Source: Apostichopus japonicus (lineage: Eukaryota; Echinodermata; Holothuroidea; Aspidochirotida; Stichopodidae). From it: a stretch of 64,000 nucleotides of DNA. The DNA lies in contig NC_092566.1 in the NCBI RefSeq assembly GCF_037975245.1, positions 15,419,001-15,483,000 on the forward strand. The letters are read 5' to 3'. Shown here in pieces: positions 49,781 to 62,167 of this stretch. Below the pieces are notes generated by a model. The model was not told where the DNA came from. It did no database searches and saw nothing but the letters and a program-made list of their open reading frames with translations. The position numbers and the translations under genes were made by a program. Position 1 is the first letter of the stretch. Each line of letters starts with the position of its first letter.

Positions 49781-50866
49781 TATAAAGGCTTAAAAGCACA
49801 ACTACTACAGAAAACTGTGTGCACTGCTGTGCTGGAAAACAATTTAAACATTAGTTTTGGTATACTTTAGTAGTTTACTTTTTACCCCCACCCCCACTGT
49901 GACTTTGTTCTGACGGAGGTGAATTGTGCAAGTAAGTTTACGCAATTATCAAGATTTGATATGATTGATGATATTCTTGTGGACATCTTTGTGTTGTCAG
50001 TAGATTTTGGATTGCAAACGCAATCCTGTAAATGTGTGAAGTATAAATTAAACGCGGTATAAATCTACTCCTCGAAAAGTGAATATTTTATAAAATGCGA
50101 ATCGGATTTTTTTTTTTAAATTTAACCTTGAACTTTATAATAGAACACGTTTGAGATACTGATCGTGTGATATTGGCAAGGTCACCGTTTCTAGAAATAA
50201 ATAAAACACTATATGTGTTCATTTTTCTATAAAGTGCCAACTAAAAAATGTCGTCCGTCCATGGTGACGCATGAGTAGTAAACAAATCTCACGGGACTTT
50301 AATTCTGGGTGTAACACTGTAAGTAAATATAATTACTTGCCATGTATTTATTACGATCCCAACAAAATTCAATTTATGCCGTTTCGAAGCCTCATTTGAG
50401 GGTCTCATTATAAAGAAGTTTTCGAATTAAATCAGTCGGCCATTGCTTATGTCATGAAGTGTGTTTTTACTTTATTTATATGTATATATAGGTTGTTTGT
50501 ATGACCTATAGGTTGTTTGTATGACCTCCCACTTCTATGGCAGTAATGTGCCTCTTATACGTAGAATACACATCACAGAGAATTACAGCATAGAAATAAG
50601 AAGGAACTTTATTGAAGTGTATAATTAATTAACAAATTTCTTACAAATAGCAGATTTAGAAAGAAATATGACATTAAAATAATTAGATTAAAAACAATCA
50701 ATCAAAATAACGTTGTTCAATATACGGTTTGCATGCTTAGTTAGTTATTATATAAATGGTGAAAATCATTCTCAACTAATATTTTACGCTTATGTCGAAT
50801 AATCCAAATTGGATTTTTAGAAAGGTACATAAAATGGTCGTCATTTATCCATTAATTTACAAAAGG

Positions 50867-50897
<31 letters not shown>

Positions 50898-52133
50898 TGC
50901 GGTAAACAAATTGAACAAACCTAGATACCGTTAATAAAAATACTATATAATATTGCAATTCTTTATAATCACCTTTTTTATCTTCATATAGCGAGTACCT
51001 AACTTTTCATTCTTAAACATTTTTTTTTGTATTTGCTAGTGTTTGTTTTATTCATACAGTTCTAAACAAAATCTGTATCATTAGGGAGCTCTTTAGTGAT
51101 GCGTTAAGTGTGCATGCCCTGTTTTCAAGAAATTCCAAATGAAGAGACCGGATTATATATGATCGCAATTTAACTTTACACGTTCATAAGCGACCCTGTA
51201 AGATGATCTAACGATTGCATAAATTTCTACTTAGCAAAGTCTTGAATTAGTTTATTTTTATTGTTATTATTATTTCATGATCTTCTCTATTTCTCTTTGG
51301 GGGGGGGGGGTGGGGAGGGTGGGGAGGGTGGGGGGTCTCTTGGGTTAACAAGCCGGAGTGAGATAAAATATGGTAACTTCTTTCTCATGTGTAATTTCTC
51401 AATATCCATGCAATCTTGTCTTTCTCTCGCGTCTTTGCTTGCCACGTGAAGTCACTTATGTGTTTATAAGACGCAAAGTCTTTTAAATGGATCAGCTTAT
51501 GAAATAATCCTGTACTGTATATATAAGAAGGACAATGACTTTTACCATATATGGAGATATATGGAGTGACATAGCTACATAGCTTAGCTTACTTTTGTCA
51601 GATTTAGTCCTCTTTAAAAACTGATCATATTAACCGACAAATCTATACAGCTGAGTGGAATGTTATAAAAGGCTTACATAATATGATCTTATAACCGACT
51701 TCAGAAGACATTCTAATGTGACAAGAAACATTAAGTGACTTGATCTATCAATAAGTGCAAGCAGTTAAGCAATTATTGAGCGTCGCTGATCCAGGGGCCT
51801 GCCTCTTTAGAAATTTGTTGACTGATATATAAACTTTGGTTTTAGCTCACTTGACAAGCATCGTGATTGGGTGACAAAATCCCCCCCCCCCCTCTTTATC
51901 ATGATATGTCAGTTATATTTAAATGTTATAGTACATGTCGTGTTAATTATGGACTTCGCAACTGTTTGAGTTAGAATTTCAAGAAAGAAAAATGGGAGAT
52001 AAAGAGAGGGTAAAATTTTTTATTTAAATTTTAAATCGTTTTGGACTTTTCTTGATAATCAACGACAAGTTTTGTCTTTCGCTTCTTCTGAAAGTAGGCT
52101 GTACGCATGCGCTGATCAATCAATATAAAATAA

Positions 52134-52273
52134 AACTGTTAGCAAACTGCTTATCCACTAGAGAGCCTGTGTAAGAGAATGTGTATGTTTTTGTCCCTTC
52201 TGTTACTGTTACTTGTCATTTAGCCTTTGAAGAAGATCCTGCTATACTGAGGATCGAAACGTCAGGCCTAAAT
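52134..52273 (+). mobile_element. Penelope-like element end with hammerhead-like fold (copy B)
   Basis: It starts with the inverted terminal segment CTGTTAGCAAACTGC..GAGAGCCTGTGTAAGAGAAT, then the CTGTTACTGTTACTTGTCAT block shared with copy A. The hammerhead-like part is 52218-52273. Stem I is ATTTAG+CCT pairing AGG+CTAAAT with one bulged C. The core is TTGAAGA, and stem II is GATCC/GGATC with an 11-base loop. GAAA and the short palindromic stem III ACGT follow, with C at the expected cleavage position. Only the first core base (T for C) departs from CTGANGA. Confidence 0.6.
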
Positions 52274-52631
52274 ATAATCAAGTAAGGTATTTTTTCCTGC
52301 TTAAGTTTGATGAATTTTATATTTATATTTTTTATTAACCTAACAATCAATTTAATGTAGATGTGTCATATATATTGTGACATGCAGGGGAGGGTGTTAT
52401 AAAGGTTCGTGACCACTTCTCGTTCTTCCAATAAAAACAGAACACTTTGCTTTAAATTTCCTCTATAGAGAGCTTTCTATAGCCTATATACGTACGCGCA
52501 ATACAGTTACTTGTATATAACAATAAAGCTCTCATATGTTATGAATTGGGAAACCACCAATCAATGAATCCACATCCCTGCTTGGAAATCTACAAAGGAA
52601 ACTTTGTGAAGGATACATGCCAATGAACAGT

Positions 52632-52945
52632 CGATTCACACAGAGATGACACTAACTACTGTGAATCTTAACGTGTTGTACCACGGTAAATACTGGATCG
52701 TGCTTACAAATCTGATAAATCGGTTGCAGGTGCTACTAGGTTGACAGTAAGAACTGAGGATATGTGTATAATCCCAATAAATCCCAAACAACTGGATTTG
52801 TTGGAATTACAAATATCCTCAGTTCTTACTGTAATCCTAAATAGCACATGCTACCGATTTATAGCACGATCCAGTTCTTATACTGCGGTACAAACTTTAA
52901 GAATTACAGTAGTAACTGTGTCCTCTGTGTGTATCGGGTGGAATG
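52632..52945. mobile_element. Long-inverted-repeat MITE (unbroken copy)
   Basis: Imperfect inverted arms of about 145 bp each meet near 52795. Paired landmarks, left arm and complement of right arm: ACACAGAG; TTGTACCACGG / TTGTACCGCAG; CTGGATCGTGCT; AAATCGGTTGCAGGTGCTA / AAATCGGTAGCATGTGCTA; ACAGTAAGAACTGAGGATAT. The whole element could fold as one long hairpin. A 153-codon plus-strand frame across it has no known domain. Confidence 0.8.
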
Positions 52946-55056
52946 AAGTGTGTTCCTTTGTTCATAGGAATGAACTTTCTATAGTTCTATATCCTATGGT
53001 AGTAAGCCATATAACTGTTATCATAAGGTTAACCCACTCTTTGTATATATTTCTTATTCAAGGGCATGTACCAACTCTCTTGAAGAATATTTCGGCCTGG
53101 TGCATTTGGTTTGCATCTGGGAATCAAAATATCTCTCAACCGTATAGCCGCCTTTGTAGAGGTTATACCCCTCGCTTGCACTTACCTGTAGGCTCCACTT
53201 AAAGCCTACTTCCGTCTGAGCTGGGTTTACTTGATTTCAAGAATCCTTAGTTGTATGTATGGTACTGGGAACCCCCCAAGTCGTGCAGAGAAATACTCCT
53301 TATTAATATTCATTTTATATCTATAACGTGCATGGAAATCTTTGATTTAATTTCTGATTTGTTATTGGTAACAAAAATTGATACGATAAACGAGAATTAA
53401 ACTCATTTTTTCTACATTCTTATCGATTTCAAATTTAAATTAAGTAGTAATATATAATTATGAATCAGTTATATGTAGTCAAATATTAACATACTCTTTT
53501 TACCTGAATTACCGTGGTTTAGTTGTCTGCCTATATTACCGTTAATATCTTGTAATGAATTACAAATTACACACACGTTGCTTTTATTAATTTTTTCCCC
53601 TTTTTCTTGTTGATATCATCAATATTGGCTTTGTTTTTTTAACAGCGCTTTTATTCCAGTTAAAACTCTGTGTCCCTTTAATTACTACCTCCTTCGCCCC
53701 TATACGTCTATGACTCGGTTACCTCTAACTCTAAGAAAACTCCCTGTCGCCAGCATAGACAGGGATAATTTCAGCTAACTATCCGTTCGATTTTACCTAA
53801 TCCCATTTTACGCATGTGACTATAAATCGTTATTCATGCATGACACAACTACATGTACCTTGTCCCATGCCTCAAGTAAATGTGATAGTAATTATATCAT
53901 TAATGTTGAGAAAATTGCTCTTCTCTTCGAATCTCTATAGCCTACCCCCCCCCCCCCTCAACCCTGTATGTTTGCCGCTTGATATTTGGACGTGAATCCA
54001 TATAATTACCTCTATTCGCTTAATTACCGGAATCGTGCTTCGCGTGTTCACGAACCACAATTCCAAAGTATCTGGGAAAGAGTGGAATCTTTCCCCGTGA
54101 AAATATTTGCACTTTTTTTTTAATTTTATTTTTTTAGGGTAACACATACTTCGTATAATCCATATGATAAATGTACAGTAACTTAAACAGCTATATATAA
54201 CCTTTGCAAAATATTAACTAATATAGCTTGGTTGAAATTGTTCCTCAATTGGACAATTTTTACATCACTATATGGTATTTATAGACCACAATAGCTCTGA
54301 AGTCTCGAAGCTTATAGCTTTAACCCAGTGGAGGGGTGGGTGGGTGGATTGGGGTGAGCACGGTGAAGCCCTTGTCCCCGGTACCGTATAGGGTCCGAGG
54401 CTTAAAGTATAAACGGTTGCACACCGGTTGTGTTCAAAAGTGACAGGTTTCATATCATCAAGAAATTGTGGGAACCGAATCTCATCGCAATTTGCTCGTT
54501 TCGCTCGCCTTAAAGGGAAGCATATATTCCATGGCCCGGGCCCACAAGTGCATTGTTACGCCGCTGCTCGTGATCAGTGATTCTGAGGAGTGTGAAGGGG
54601 GGTGGGTGTGAGAGTAAAAATTGAAAGAGGGGCACAATATTTATGTCCTCTTACTTGCGGTGAAACAAATCCAAACGTAGATATGAATCATAGCATATGA
54701 TAAATCAGAATTTACATATTTTGTTTGGAAGTTTGGAAAGTTTGTATAGACAGCATCATCAGCCCCCCACCCACCCCCTCACCCTCGCCGTTGCCACGGA
54801 CCGGTCACGTGTAACCTGATAACATTAATAAAGAAGACAGAACTAGAACTAAAAGCGAGTAGCAACATTAGCATTACAAAGCAGGTCCGGATAACATGGT
54901 CTCCATAGAGATACGCGAGAGCTTATGAAAATACCAAAAGGAAAAAAAATATATATATATATATATATATTATGACACAGAAATTATTCATGACGTGCGT
55001 GGACATTAGAAATGAAGGATTAAATAGTTAACAGATTAAGGAAAGGATTCTCTTAC

Positions 55057-55207
55057 CTTTCTTTTAGCTTTGGTCTGCCGAGTTCTGTTAGGAACCTCTT
55101 CTCCAGGTGAAGTATTAACCCATAGTCTGGTTGCTATGATGTAGTAACACACAGCCATGACAGCGAGAGGTGTAACATACATTAGAATAAATGTCGATAC
55201 ATTGTAG
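55057..55207 (-). CDS. Tachykinin-receptor-like GPCR, TM5 and intracellular loop 3 exon
   Basis: This 151-bp exon consists of one base completing a codon plus 50 whole codons. The acceptor is a pyrimidine tract ending CACACACAG on the minus strand before 55207; the donor is AAG|GTAAGA. TM5 is FILMYVTPLAVMAVCYYIIA with the conserved proline P5.50. The loop is RLWVNTSPGEEVP, then NRTRQTKAKRK, basic and suited to G-protein contact. The exon ends at AKRK and the next begins VVKM, reproducing the AKRKVVKM junction of vertebrate tachykinin receptors. The 50-codon length from the YxxxxTxxL start to AKRK equals the human NK1 segment as I recall it. The preceding exon (TM4 side) was not found in the window. 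Confidence 0.9.
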
Positions 55208-56202
55208 CTGTGTGTGAGAGAAAGAAAAAAAAACATAAACTAAAGTCGCTAGTTTGACTCGTTCCACGTTTTTTTTTATTCAAATAAAGAAGTTGGGATT
55301 GAAATCATGTTTCAATTTGTCAGAGCTAATTCCCAGACTTCCTGAAGGTTTCTGCATAAAACAGTAAAAAAAAAACGTCAACATTTCAAATAAAAAAGGG
55401 TATTGCTTAATTGGACTAGAAAACCGAGAGAAACAAACATATAACAACTTATAGCGATTGGTGATGTGAACCCGAATATAAGAAGATACGAAATTCAGTC
55501 ACAATTTTTCTATGGTACGTCCCACGGGCATATATACGAACAGACCTGACGAACTTTGGGGAGGGGTATAATAGGGGGGGGGGTAGATATAACAACTGAC
55601 CCGTGATCCCTCAGGAGCACCGGGGAAAATATGGAGGGCGGCCAGGAAGATACTGGATGAAAATAAATAAACACGAAATATTCTTAATTTCATAATAAAC
55701 TATAACGCTTCAGGGAAACTGAACAATTGAGGGTTCGATGATATAATAATTGTCCAGGCGACCCGACCTGGTTCTTGGCACCTCTGTATTCGAACAGAGT
55801 CACGTATTGTGTTTTCTATCACATGTCTTGACACGTGACAAAGACAGGCATTGCATATGCAGGCTTACAACGGAAACCTACCTTCCATGATTTACTTCTA
55901 AGTCCAATATTCCTGAAACAATGAATTTCGTCAAATCTTGTAATGATGTTAGCCTAAAACTAGAAATCGGTCTATTGGAAATCGCTTAATACTATTGACT
56001 CAGAATTATCCTGTCAAGATTGAGATCAGCACATTTATTATTTTAAGAGATGTTGCATAGATAAAATTTTCCAACTGTCACATTTTTGACCACCGATTTT
56101 CCAATCATTGAAGATGCAACCTAGGTATTGATTGTGGTTTTTTTTTTTTTTTTTGGGGGGGGGGGAGAAAATATCACAAAAAACAACAAAAAACATTTCT
56201 CT

Positions 56203-56801
56203 CTTTTCTTTTCTTTTCTTTTCTTTTCTTTTCTTTTCTTTTCTTTTCTTTTCTTTTCTTTTCTTTTCTTTTCTTTTCTTTTCTTTTCTTTTCTTTTCTT
56301 TTCTTTTCTTTTCTTTTCTTTTCTTTTCTTTTCTTTTCTTTTCTTTTCTTTTCTTTTCTTTTCTTTTCTTTTCTTTTCTTTTCTTTTCTTTTCTTTTCTT
56401 TTCTTTTCTTTTCTTTTCTTTTCTTTTCTTTTCTTTTCTTTTCTTTTCTTTTCTTTTCTTTTCTTTTCTTTTCTTTTCTTTTCTTTTCTTTTCTTTTCTT
56501 TTCTTTTCTTTTCTTTTCTTTTCTTTTCTTTTCTTTTCTTTTCTTTTCTTTTCTTTTCTTTTCTTTTCTTTTCTTTTCTTTTCTTTTCTTTTCTTTTCTT
56601 TTCTTTTCTTTTCTTTTCTTTTCTTTTCTTTTCTTTTCTTTTCTTTTCTTTTCTTTTCTTTTCTTTTCTTTTCTTTTCTTTTCTTTTCTTTTCTTTTCTT
56701 TTCTTTTCTTTTCTTTTCTTTTCTTTTCTTTTCTTTTCTTTTCTTTTCTTTTCTTTTCTTTTCTTTTCTTTTCTTTTCTTTTCTTTTCTTTTCTTTTCTT
56801 T
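56203..56801. repeat. Pure TTTTC pentanucleotide microsatellite, about 120 units
   Basis: About 599 bp of apparently perfect TTTTC (AAAAG on the transcribed strand), preceded by T- and G-runs at 56139-56165. All long frames here are read-through of the repeat. Confidence 0.98.
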
Positions 56802-57253
56802 CACTCTTCCTTTTTCGTTTTGTTTGTCTTTTTGGAGCTATTTCTAATTCTGATTGATGCTAAGATGTCGTCTGCAATAAGTGGGTCTAGAAAAAACTCA
56901 TGAATAATTCTAGTCGTGTTATGTAAATTCCATTCCGACAGGATAAACAGAAACTGGTAATTGTACATTTTTGCCCTGATTTACAGGGAATTAAATAAAT
57001 TAAGTGCGATTTGACGAAATTGGTTACTTTTCCTTGATAACCAAATGGACATATTGCTCTGTAAAGAAAGTTGGCATGTCAAAAGGCATCTTGTAAGGCA
57101 TCCTTCCACAGTGTATCGTATATACTGTGTTGCGCACATTATTGTATATGCAAACTTTACGCTATATTTCAAGATGCCCTCGTGTCCTGTTCAAAATGTT
57201 CTTGACACTAGGAATATGTGCTCACTCATTGCTAAAAACGGAGTAATGTGTTA

Positions 57254-57660
57254 GATAAGAACAGGGGGGTAGGAAGCTTCCAACAAGTGTGGGGGGGCAC
57301 AACATCAGAGGGGCACTTTCTCATTCCACAACCACCACTCGTTATGCTATAAACCGATACACACCGGCCATATCACTTAAATATATATGATGTGTTAGTA
57401 TGCTATCAATACTATTTATTGACATTGTTTATTGTTACACGTGCTACAAAAAGATATGGGATGCCATTTTATAAATAGCATGTACAGACTAAAACTGAAT
57501 CATTAAAATAAAATATTAAAATTAACAAAGGCTTAAGATATCCAAAAGACAGTTCTCCATCAAATGGGCACATTTTATTTGCCATGAGGGCACATTTGCT
57601 ATTTTGGAAAAATTGGGCACTTACCACAGTGCCCCCAGCTCCTACACCTCTGGATAAGGA
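57254..57660. mobile_element. hAT-like MITE, 391 bp
   Basis: The element proper is 57262-57652, starting CAGGGGGGTAGGAAGC and ending GCTCCTACACCTCTG; the ends are inverted with mismatches. Flanks GATAAGAA and GATAAGGA match at 7 of 8 positions. Confidence 0.72.
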
Positions 57661-58531
57661 TCTAGCGTAGTAAAATGACCGGTCTCAGTACATCATGCGA
57701 ACACTCATGAAAATTAAAGCTGAGGGGTTTTATTCCTGCTTTCATGTTTTGTATAGTTCCAATGTCAAAACGCGTCATATGGAACTTTGATGCATTAATT
57801 TCGTTTACATGACAAACTTAATTAACTGACGCAGCAATCTGAGATTAAGCTCAGTGTTGTTATAATTATTAACTTGAATCATTTCTGAAATGATTTTTCT
57901 ACTTCTTCTTTTTATTCAATGTTTCCTTATGAATAATACCTGCAAGGTTTTTTGTGGGGAAGGGGGGGGGGGGCGTAGAGGGCATAAGTCTTAATAATAC
58001 TTTATAGCACTTCTTCTAAAATCTCTCTACATACCGGCTACAAAATACTGCAATTTAGGCAGAAAGAGGAGAAAGCAATAAAAAACTATAAAAAAAAAAA
58101 CGCCAAACATGCAGGGAAAACAAAATCTCTACAAACCACCTGACTTGTTCGTTATTCAATGCACGTCAAATGTTATAAGGAAATCGAATACCTCCAAAAC
58201 TTTGTCTCCATATCTATATAATTAATTGATTCAGGAAGCTGCCACAAGATGCCAAGAACCCTGTGAGACTTTTAGCGTTTTCGATCCTCATCTCAACGGA
58301 TTTATTTCGAGTTTGGTTTACAGAATTGCCCTATTAAAGGGGAATACACAGTGACAGAGAAAATATATATAACGTTCTTAGAAGACTACCCATTTTTTTC
58401 TTCTTTAACATCTTTTACATCGATGTGTGAAAACTGTTTCTTAACATATTGATTATGGATGTCAGAGTTGTCCACGAACTCCCAACTTTTCGAGACACGA
58501 TCTGAGTCAGTATTATACTATAATACGCAAA

Positions 58532-58585
58532 GATCAAGTTCATAGTGTAATATTGTAATCAAGTTCATAGTGTAATATTGTAATG
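58532..58585 (+). repeat. 27-bp tandem duplication
   Basis: ATCAAGTTCATAGTGTAATA and the next seven bases occur twice head to tail and identically. Confidence 0.93.
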
Positions 58586-58671
58586 AAAAATGCACGGTAC
58601 GGTACTGCTATGGCGACATATGCGTATGGAACGCGAACAGAGTTTGTCGATAGGTACGACTTTTGTACATT

Positions 58672-58808
58672 ACTAAATTATATGATACATCAGATTTTAG
58701 TTCAACAAAAAGTACTCTAGTTTTGACTTTCAGAAAACGTCTCATGAACCCCTGGGATGGACTCACGCACCCTCTGGGGATTCATGCACCCTAGTTAGGG
58801 AACCCCTG
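58672..58808. mobile_element. Half of a hAT-like palindromic MITE
   Basis: It matches the centre and right arm of the element at 63758: TTTAGTTCAACAAAAAGTAC, CTCTAGTTTTGACTTTCAG, GGGATGGACTCACGCACCCT, ending TAGGGAACCCCTG, the complement of CAGGGGTTCCCTA. The left arm is missing. Confidence 0.75.
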
Positions 58809-59095
58809 GGCTAAAGGAAGAAACTTACACTGGGAGGTTCATGGATTCTTCAGAAGAAATGAATAGAAGAAACATTTTGGTTACATCTCAACATGAAATC
58901 TGGTTACACTGTTTGGTGATTTGGGGAATTTGTTTGAAGTGTATGAATAACAGATTATTTACCCAACCCTGGAGAATTTTCAAGAAGTATATGTATATTT
59001 GTATATATCTGTATTAAAGTTGTTAGTTGTTAACATTTTGTCCGTCTAAGTTGATTTATCATTAGCACACTAATGAAAACGAAGCCTTTTTTTAT

Positions 59096-59573
59096 CGAAC
59101 AATACAGGTGACAAACGCCTACAGTGGAATTACTACCTTCCTTACCGGTTTCGAACCTTTGGACATACAATCAGCGTCCATAACCTAGTGGTTAGGGTGT
59201 CCGCATATAAGGTGGGAGGCCCGGGTTCGAACCCCGGTGGAGGCTGGAAGTATTTTCACTGTTCTTGATTTTCCAACTCGTTACGATTTCAATTCTATAT
59301 ATCTTCATTTGCCTTTGTCGTTTACCTCCATTTCATTAACATAAAGTCTGTTCAAAGTATCTCTTTCGAGATCCGGCTTTAGGAATCACAAATGATTTCG
59401 AGTTGGCAAATCAAGAACAATTGAAAAACTTCCAGCCTCCACCGGGATTCGAACCCGGGCCTCTCGCTTTTTATGCGGACACCCTATAACCACTATAGGC
59501 TATGGACGCTGATTGTATGTCCAGAGGTTCGAAAACCGGTAAGGAAGGTCTTAATTCCACTATAGGCGTTTGT
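59096..59573. mobile_element. Inverted pair of the 372-bp-unit SINE
   Basis: A plus-strand copy (59096-59297, tRNA-like part at about 59175-59246 with B box GGTTCGAACCC) is followed by the unit's own linker (59298-59406, TTTGCCTTTGTCGTTTACC..ATCCGGCTTTAGGAATCAC). A minus-strand copy comes next (59407-59573). Both arms keep CCGGT(T)TTCGAAC and CAGCGTCCATA. The minus copy has small insertions (CCCTATAACCACTATAGGC). It ends in a TA tract. Confidence 0.85.
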
Positions 59574-59578
59574 CATAT

Positions 59579-59643
<65 letters not shown>
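59574..59643. repeat. TA microsatellite
   Basis: (TA)n with one AATATA interruption, directly after the SINE pair. Confidence 0.95.
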
Positions 59644-59645
<2 letters not shown>

Positions 59646-61034
59646 AATAGGACGATAAAGTTGACGTGATTGGTCATAGAGAGAACACGTTGAACGTGAA
59701 AGCTTCCTTACCCCCATGATCCTTCACACCACCTATCAGTACGTAACATGATCAGATCTTCTGAATGTGACCCCGATTTTTAATCTCTTTATATATTGCT
59801 TTAAACGCGTTGGACGATGACCATAGTTGTTATCACCACTTCAACAGAAAATCACTAAGTTTCTTTCAGTGGTGAATTTAGAGATGACAGGTTTAAGTGC
59901 GTGTGCAAATTGACATCGGTTTACTCTGCCAACTCATATCAACTTCATATACTCGATGACATCTGTTCCAAAATAATAAAGAGGATTGGGTTCTTTCGCG
60001 GAGGATGTTATGTACTTGAACCGATTTTACAAGTAAATGCCATGTTTATTTATTGTTTTTCTAAAATTTCCAAATACTGAAAATTCGTGAAGAAAAACGT
60101 TCGTAAATCTGTATAAGTGCCAAATGAATCCCACATCAACCAAATCAATAAAATGATTTAAAGATGTAAATATTTCTGCGCATGGTCAAGTACTTCTTCC
60201 AATATTTCAGACTTTAAAAAGTGTGTACAAGGCATTTCACGGTTGTTAAAGTGTTTAGGTTTATTTTACAAATTTATTAATATTATTTTCATCATTATTA
60301 TTATGATTATGCAAATGCAGGATTATTAGTTTTTCTGTCTTAACGGATGACGTAAGGCATGCACAAACTTAATGATGATAATGCTGTTGACGATTAAACA
60401 ATACTATAGTGCTGTCAATCACGGCGGTTGTATTTTTACAACACTTCTAATTTTTTTTGAGATATGCTCTTTAAAACAGCTGAGGTTTTTAAGTAAAGTG
60501 ACTGGATTATAAAGTCTACTATGCGATCAGTTCCTCGAATGCAACACAAAAGTCAATATGAAAAACATGCTGTATATAGCATACCAAAACAACATGTGTA
60601 ACATGTATTACATATTTGCTAAAGGTGAATGGTGTTAAATGTTATCCAAGTATGTTCTGTTGTTTACATGAAGTTATTACAGAACATGTTTTGGTTGAGT
60701 TATTTGAGTTCATGAAACCAAAGGATTAAACATTAATATTTATGTCTGCGATGAGAAGCCGATGTCATCATAAAAAAAATAGCCTCAGGGGAAGATTTCC
60801 AGTGCGTTAAGTCTTGTAACGTGTATATAAGCGTGGCAGACGTTCCATATGACGAGTTTGTTTGCCTAGACGCGCATCCAAGCATGCAGTCGATAAATTA
60901 GTTTACCCGAGGGCACATCATATCTGCTCTCTATGGGCGACATCACAATAGATATGTACCGATATACGAGAAATAGGACATGCTGTTAGAAAAGTATATG
61001 TTACAATTGAGACTTGAATGTTCATTTGAAGACA

Positions 61035-61572
61035 CGTGATGGCAGTGGCGTAGCTAGAGGTTTTGGCGCCCGGGTGCGAGTACAAAATTGCGCACCCCCC
61101 TACTGAAAGACCAGTAAATTGCGCGCGAAGTGCGAAAACTTTTGGTTATATTTTCGGGGAAGTCGTTACAGCCCCCCCCCCCCCTAAATCAAACTAAATC
61201 AACGCCTATGATATTTCCACCTTTCGAAATCTACTGCCTTGGAACTGTATACTGAAATACCCGAAATTTCCGTGATATGTAGCCATTACAGAATACAGAA
61301 CAGAATAAAAACAAAGAGAAAACGATAGAAATGGACTGAAAAGAAATCACAATCTATAAATTTGATAACAAAAACAACTCCATTCAGTTCAGATTCTTAT
61401 TAGTAACTGGAAAATATTCATGCCTGACGACATACATCAATTTCGTCATGTTTTTTCTATAAAGTGCTTATTTTTTTTACTCTCATTCTCCCATTTCAGC
61501 GCCCCCCCCAACCCGGCGCCCGGGGCACGTGCCCTCACTTAACCCCCCTATAGCTACGCCACTGCATGATGG
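61035..61572. mobile_element. hAT-like MITE, 522 bp
   Basis: The element proper is 61043-61564, starting CAGTGGCGTAGCTAGAGG and ending CCTATAGCTACGCCACTG, a good inverted repeat. Flanks CGTGATGG and CATGATGG match at 7 of 8 positions. Inside, GGCGCCCGGG occurs near both ends (61068 and 61515). There is no transposase frame. Confidence 0.85.
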
Positions 61573-62167
61573 TGCGGTACATTAATCTTCTCTTTTGACC
61601 CATTTATATATCGCTTGTTCATGCCATTGGTTGAACGTCTACTCGTCTGACAGTGGTTGGTTATAATATACGTTGCAAATTTCACATTGAAATGTTCACC
61701 TTCTTGGCCCAGTATTTGGAACTAAAACATGAATTCAAATTATAACGTCGAACCCATTCCTCCTGCAGTGACGTACGTAGTATGACTTAACCAGTATTGA
61801 ACAGAATTTGACAGATGTTAAACGTTTTTAATCGTAGTGTCCTGATTGATGATGTTATCGCGTCAGAAATGTTTTTCTTGGAAATGTAAAACAAGATTAA
61901 ATGCAAATTAGACAATAACATATTACAGTGACGGGAAAGTTACCTCTGAGGGTGGATGCAACGTAATGTTTGATGGAGTTAAGCCAAGACTTTCCTAGAC
62001 GGAAAAAAAAAACGATTGTTGGATAAAAAATACTTGAAATATTCCAAGAACACATCGGGATCAGGATTAAGGATTCCTTCGGTGAGGTAATAATGCTGAT
62101 CCCGGACGCGTCCTCGAGAGCGCAAGTTTTTTTTTTTAAATTATCGTCATTATACGTCGTCGCAAAT

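Noticed and set aside
54326-54566. hAT-like element ending TTACGCCGCTG at 54566
   Set aside because: The right end looks plausible but no matching left end or 8-bp duplication was found.
55882-55912. 31-bp candidate GPCR micro-exon on the minus strand (TTGTTTCAG before, GTAGGT after), with a 51-bp candidate at 61944-61994
   Set aside because: Both have fair splice sites and can be joined in frame to the TM5 exon. But inclusion would change the phase expected from tachykinin-receptor exon structure, and neither encodes the conserved loop-2 cysteine. Chance is more likely.
56121-56857. 227-241-codon KEKKR and FLFFS frames
   Set aside because: They are read-through of the pure TTTTC pentanucleotide repeat; a 5-bp repeat without a stop is open in every frame.
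56966-56988. CCCTG-ATTTA-CAGGG hairpin as another micro-palindrome
   Set aside because: The motif is inside out relative to the CAGGG..CCCTG set and has no flanking direct repeat.
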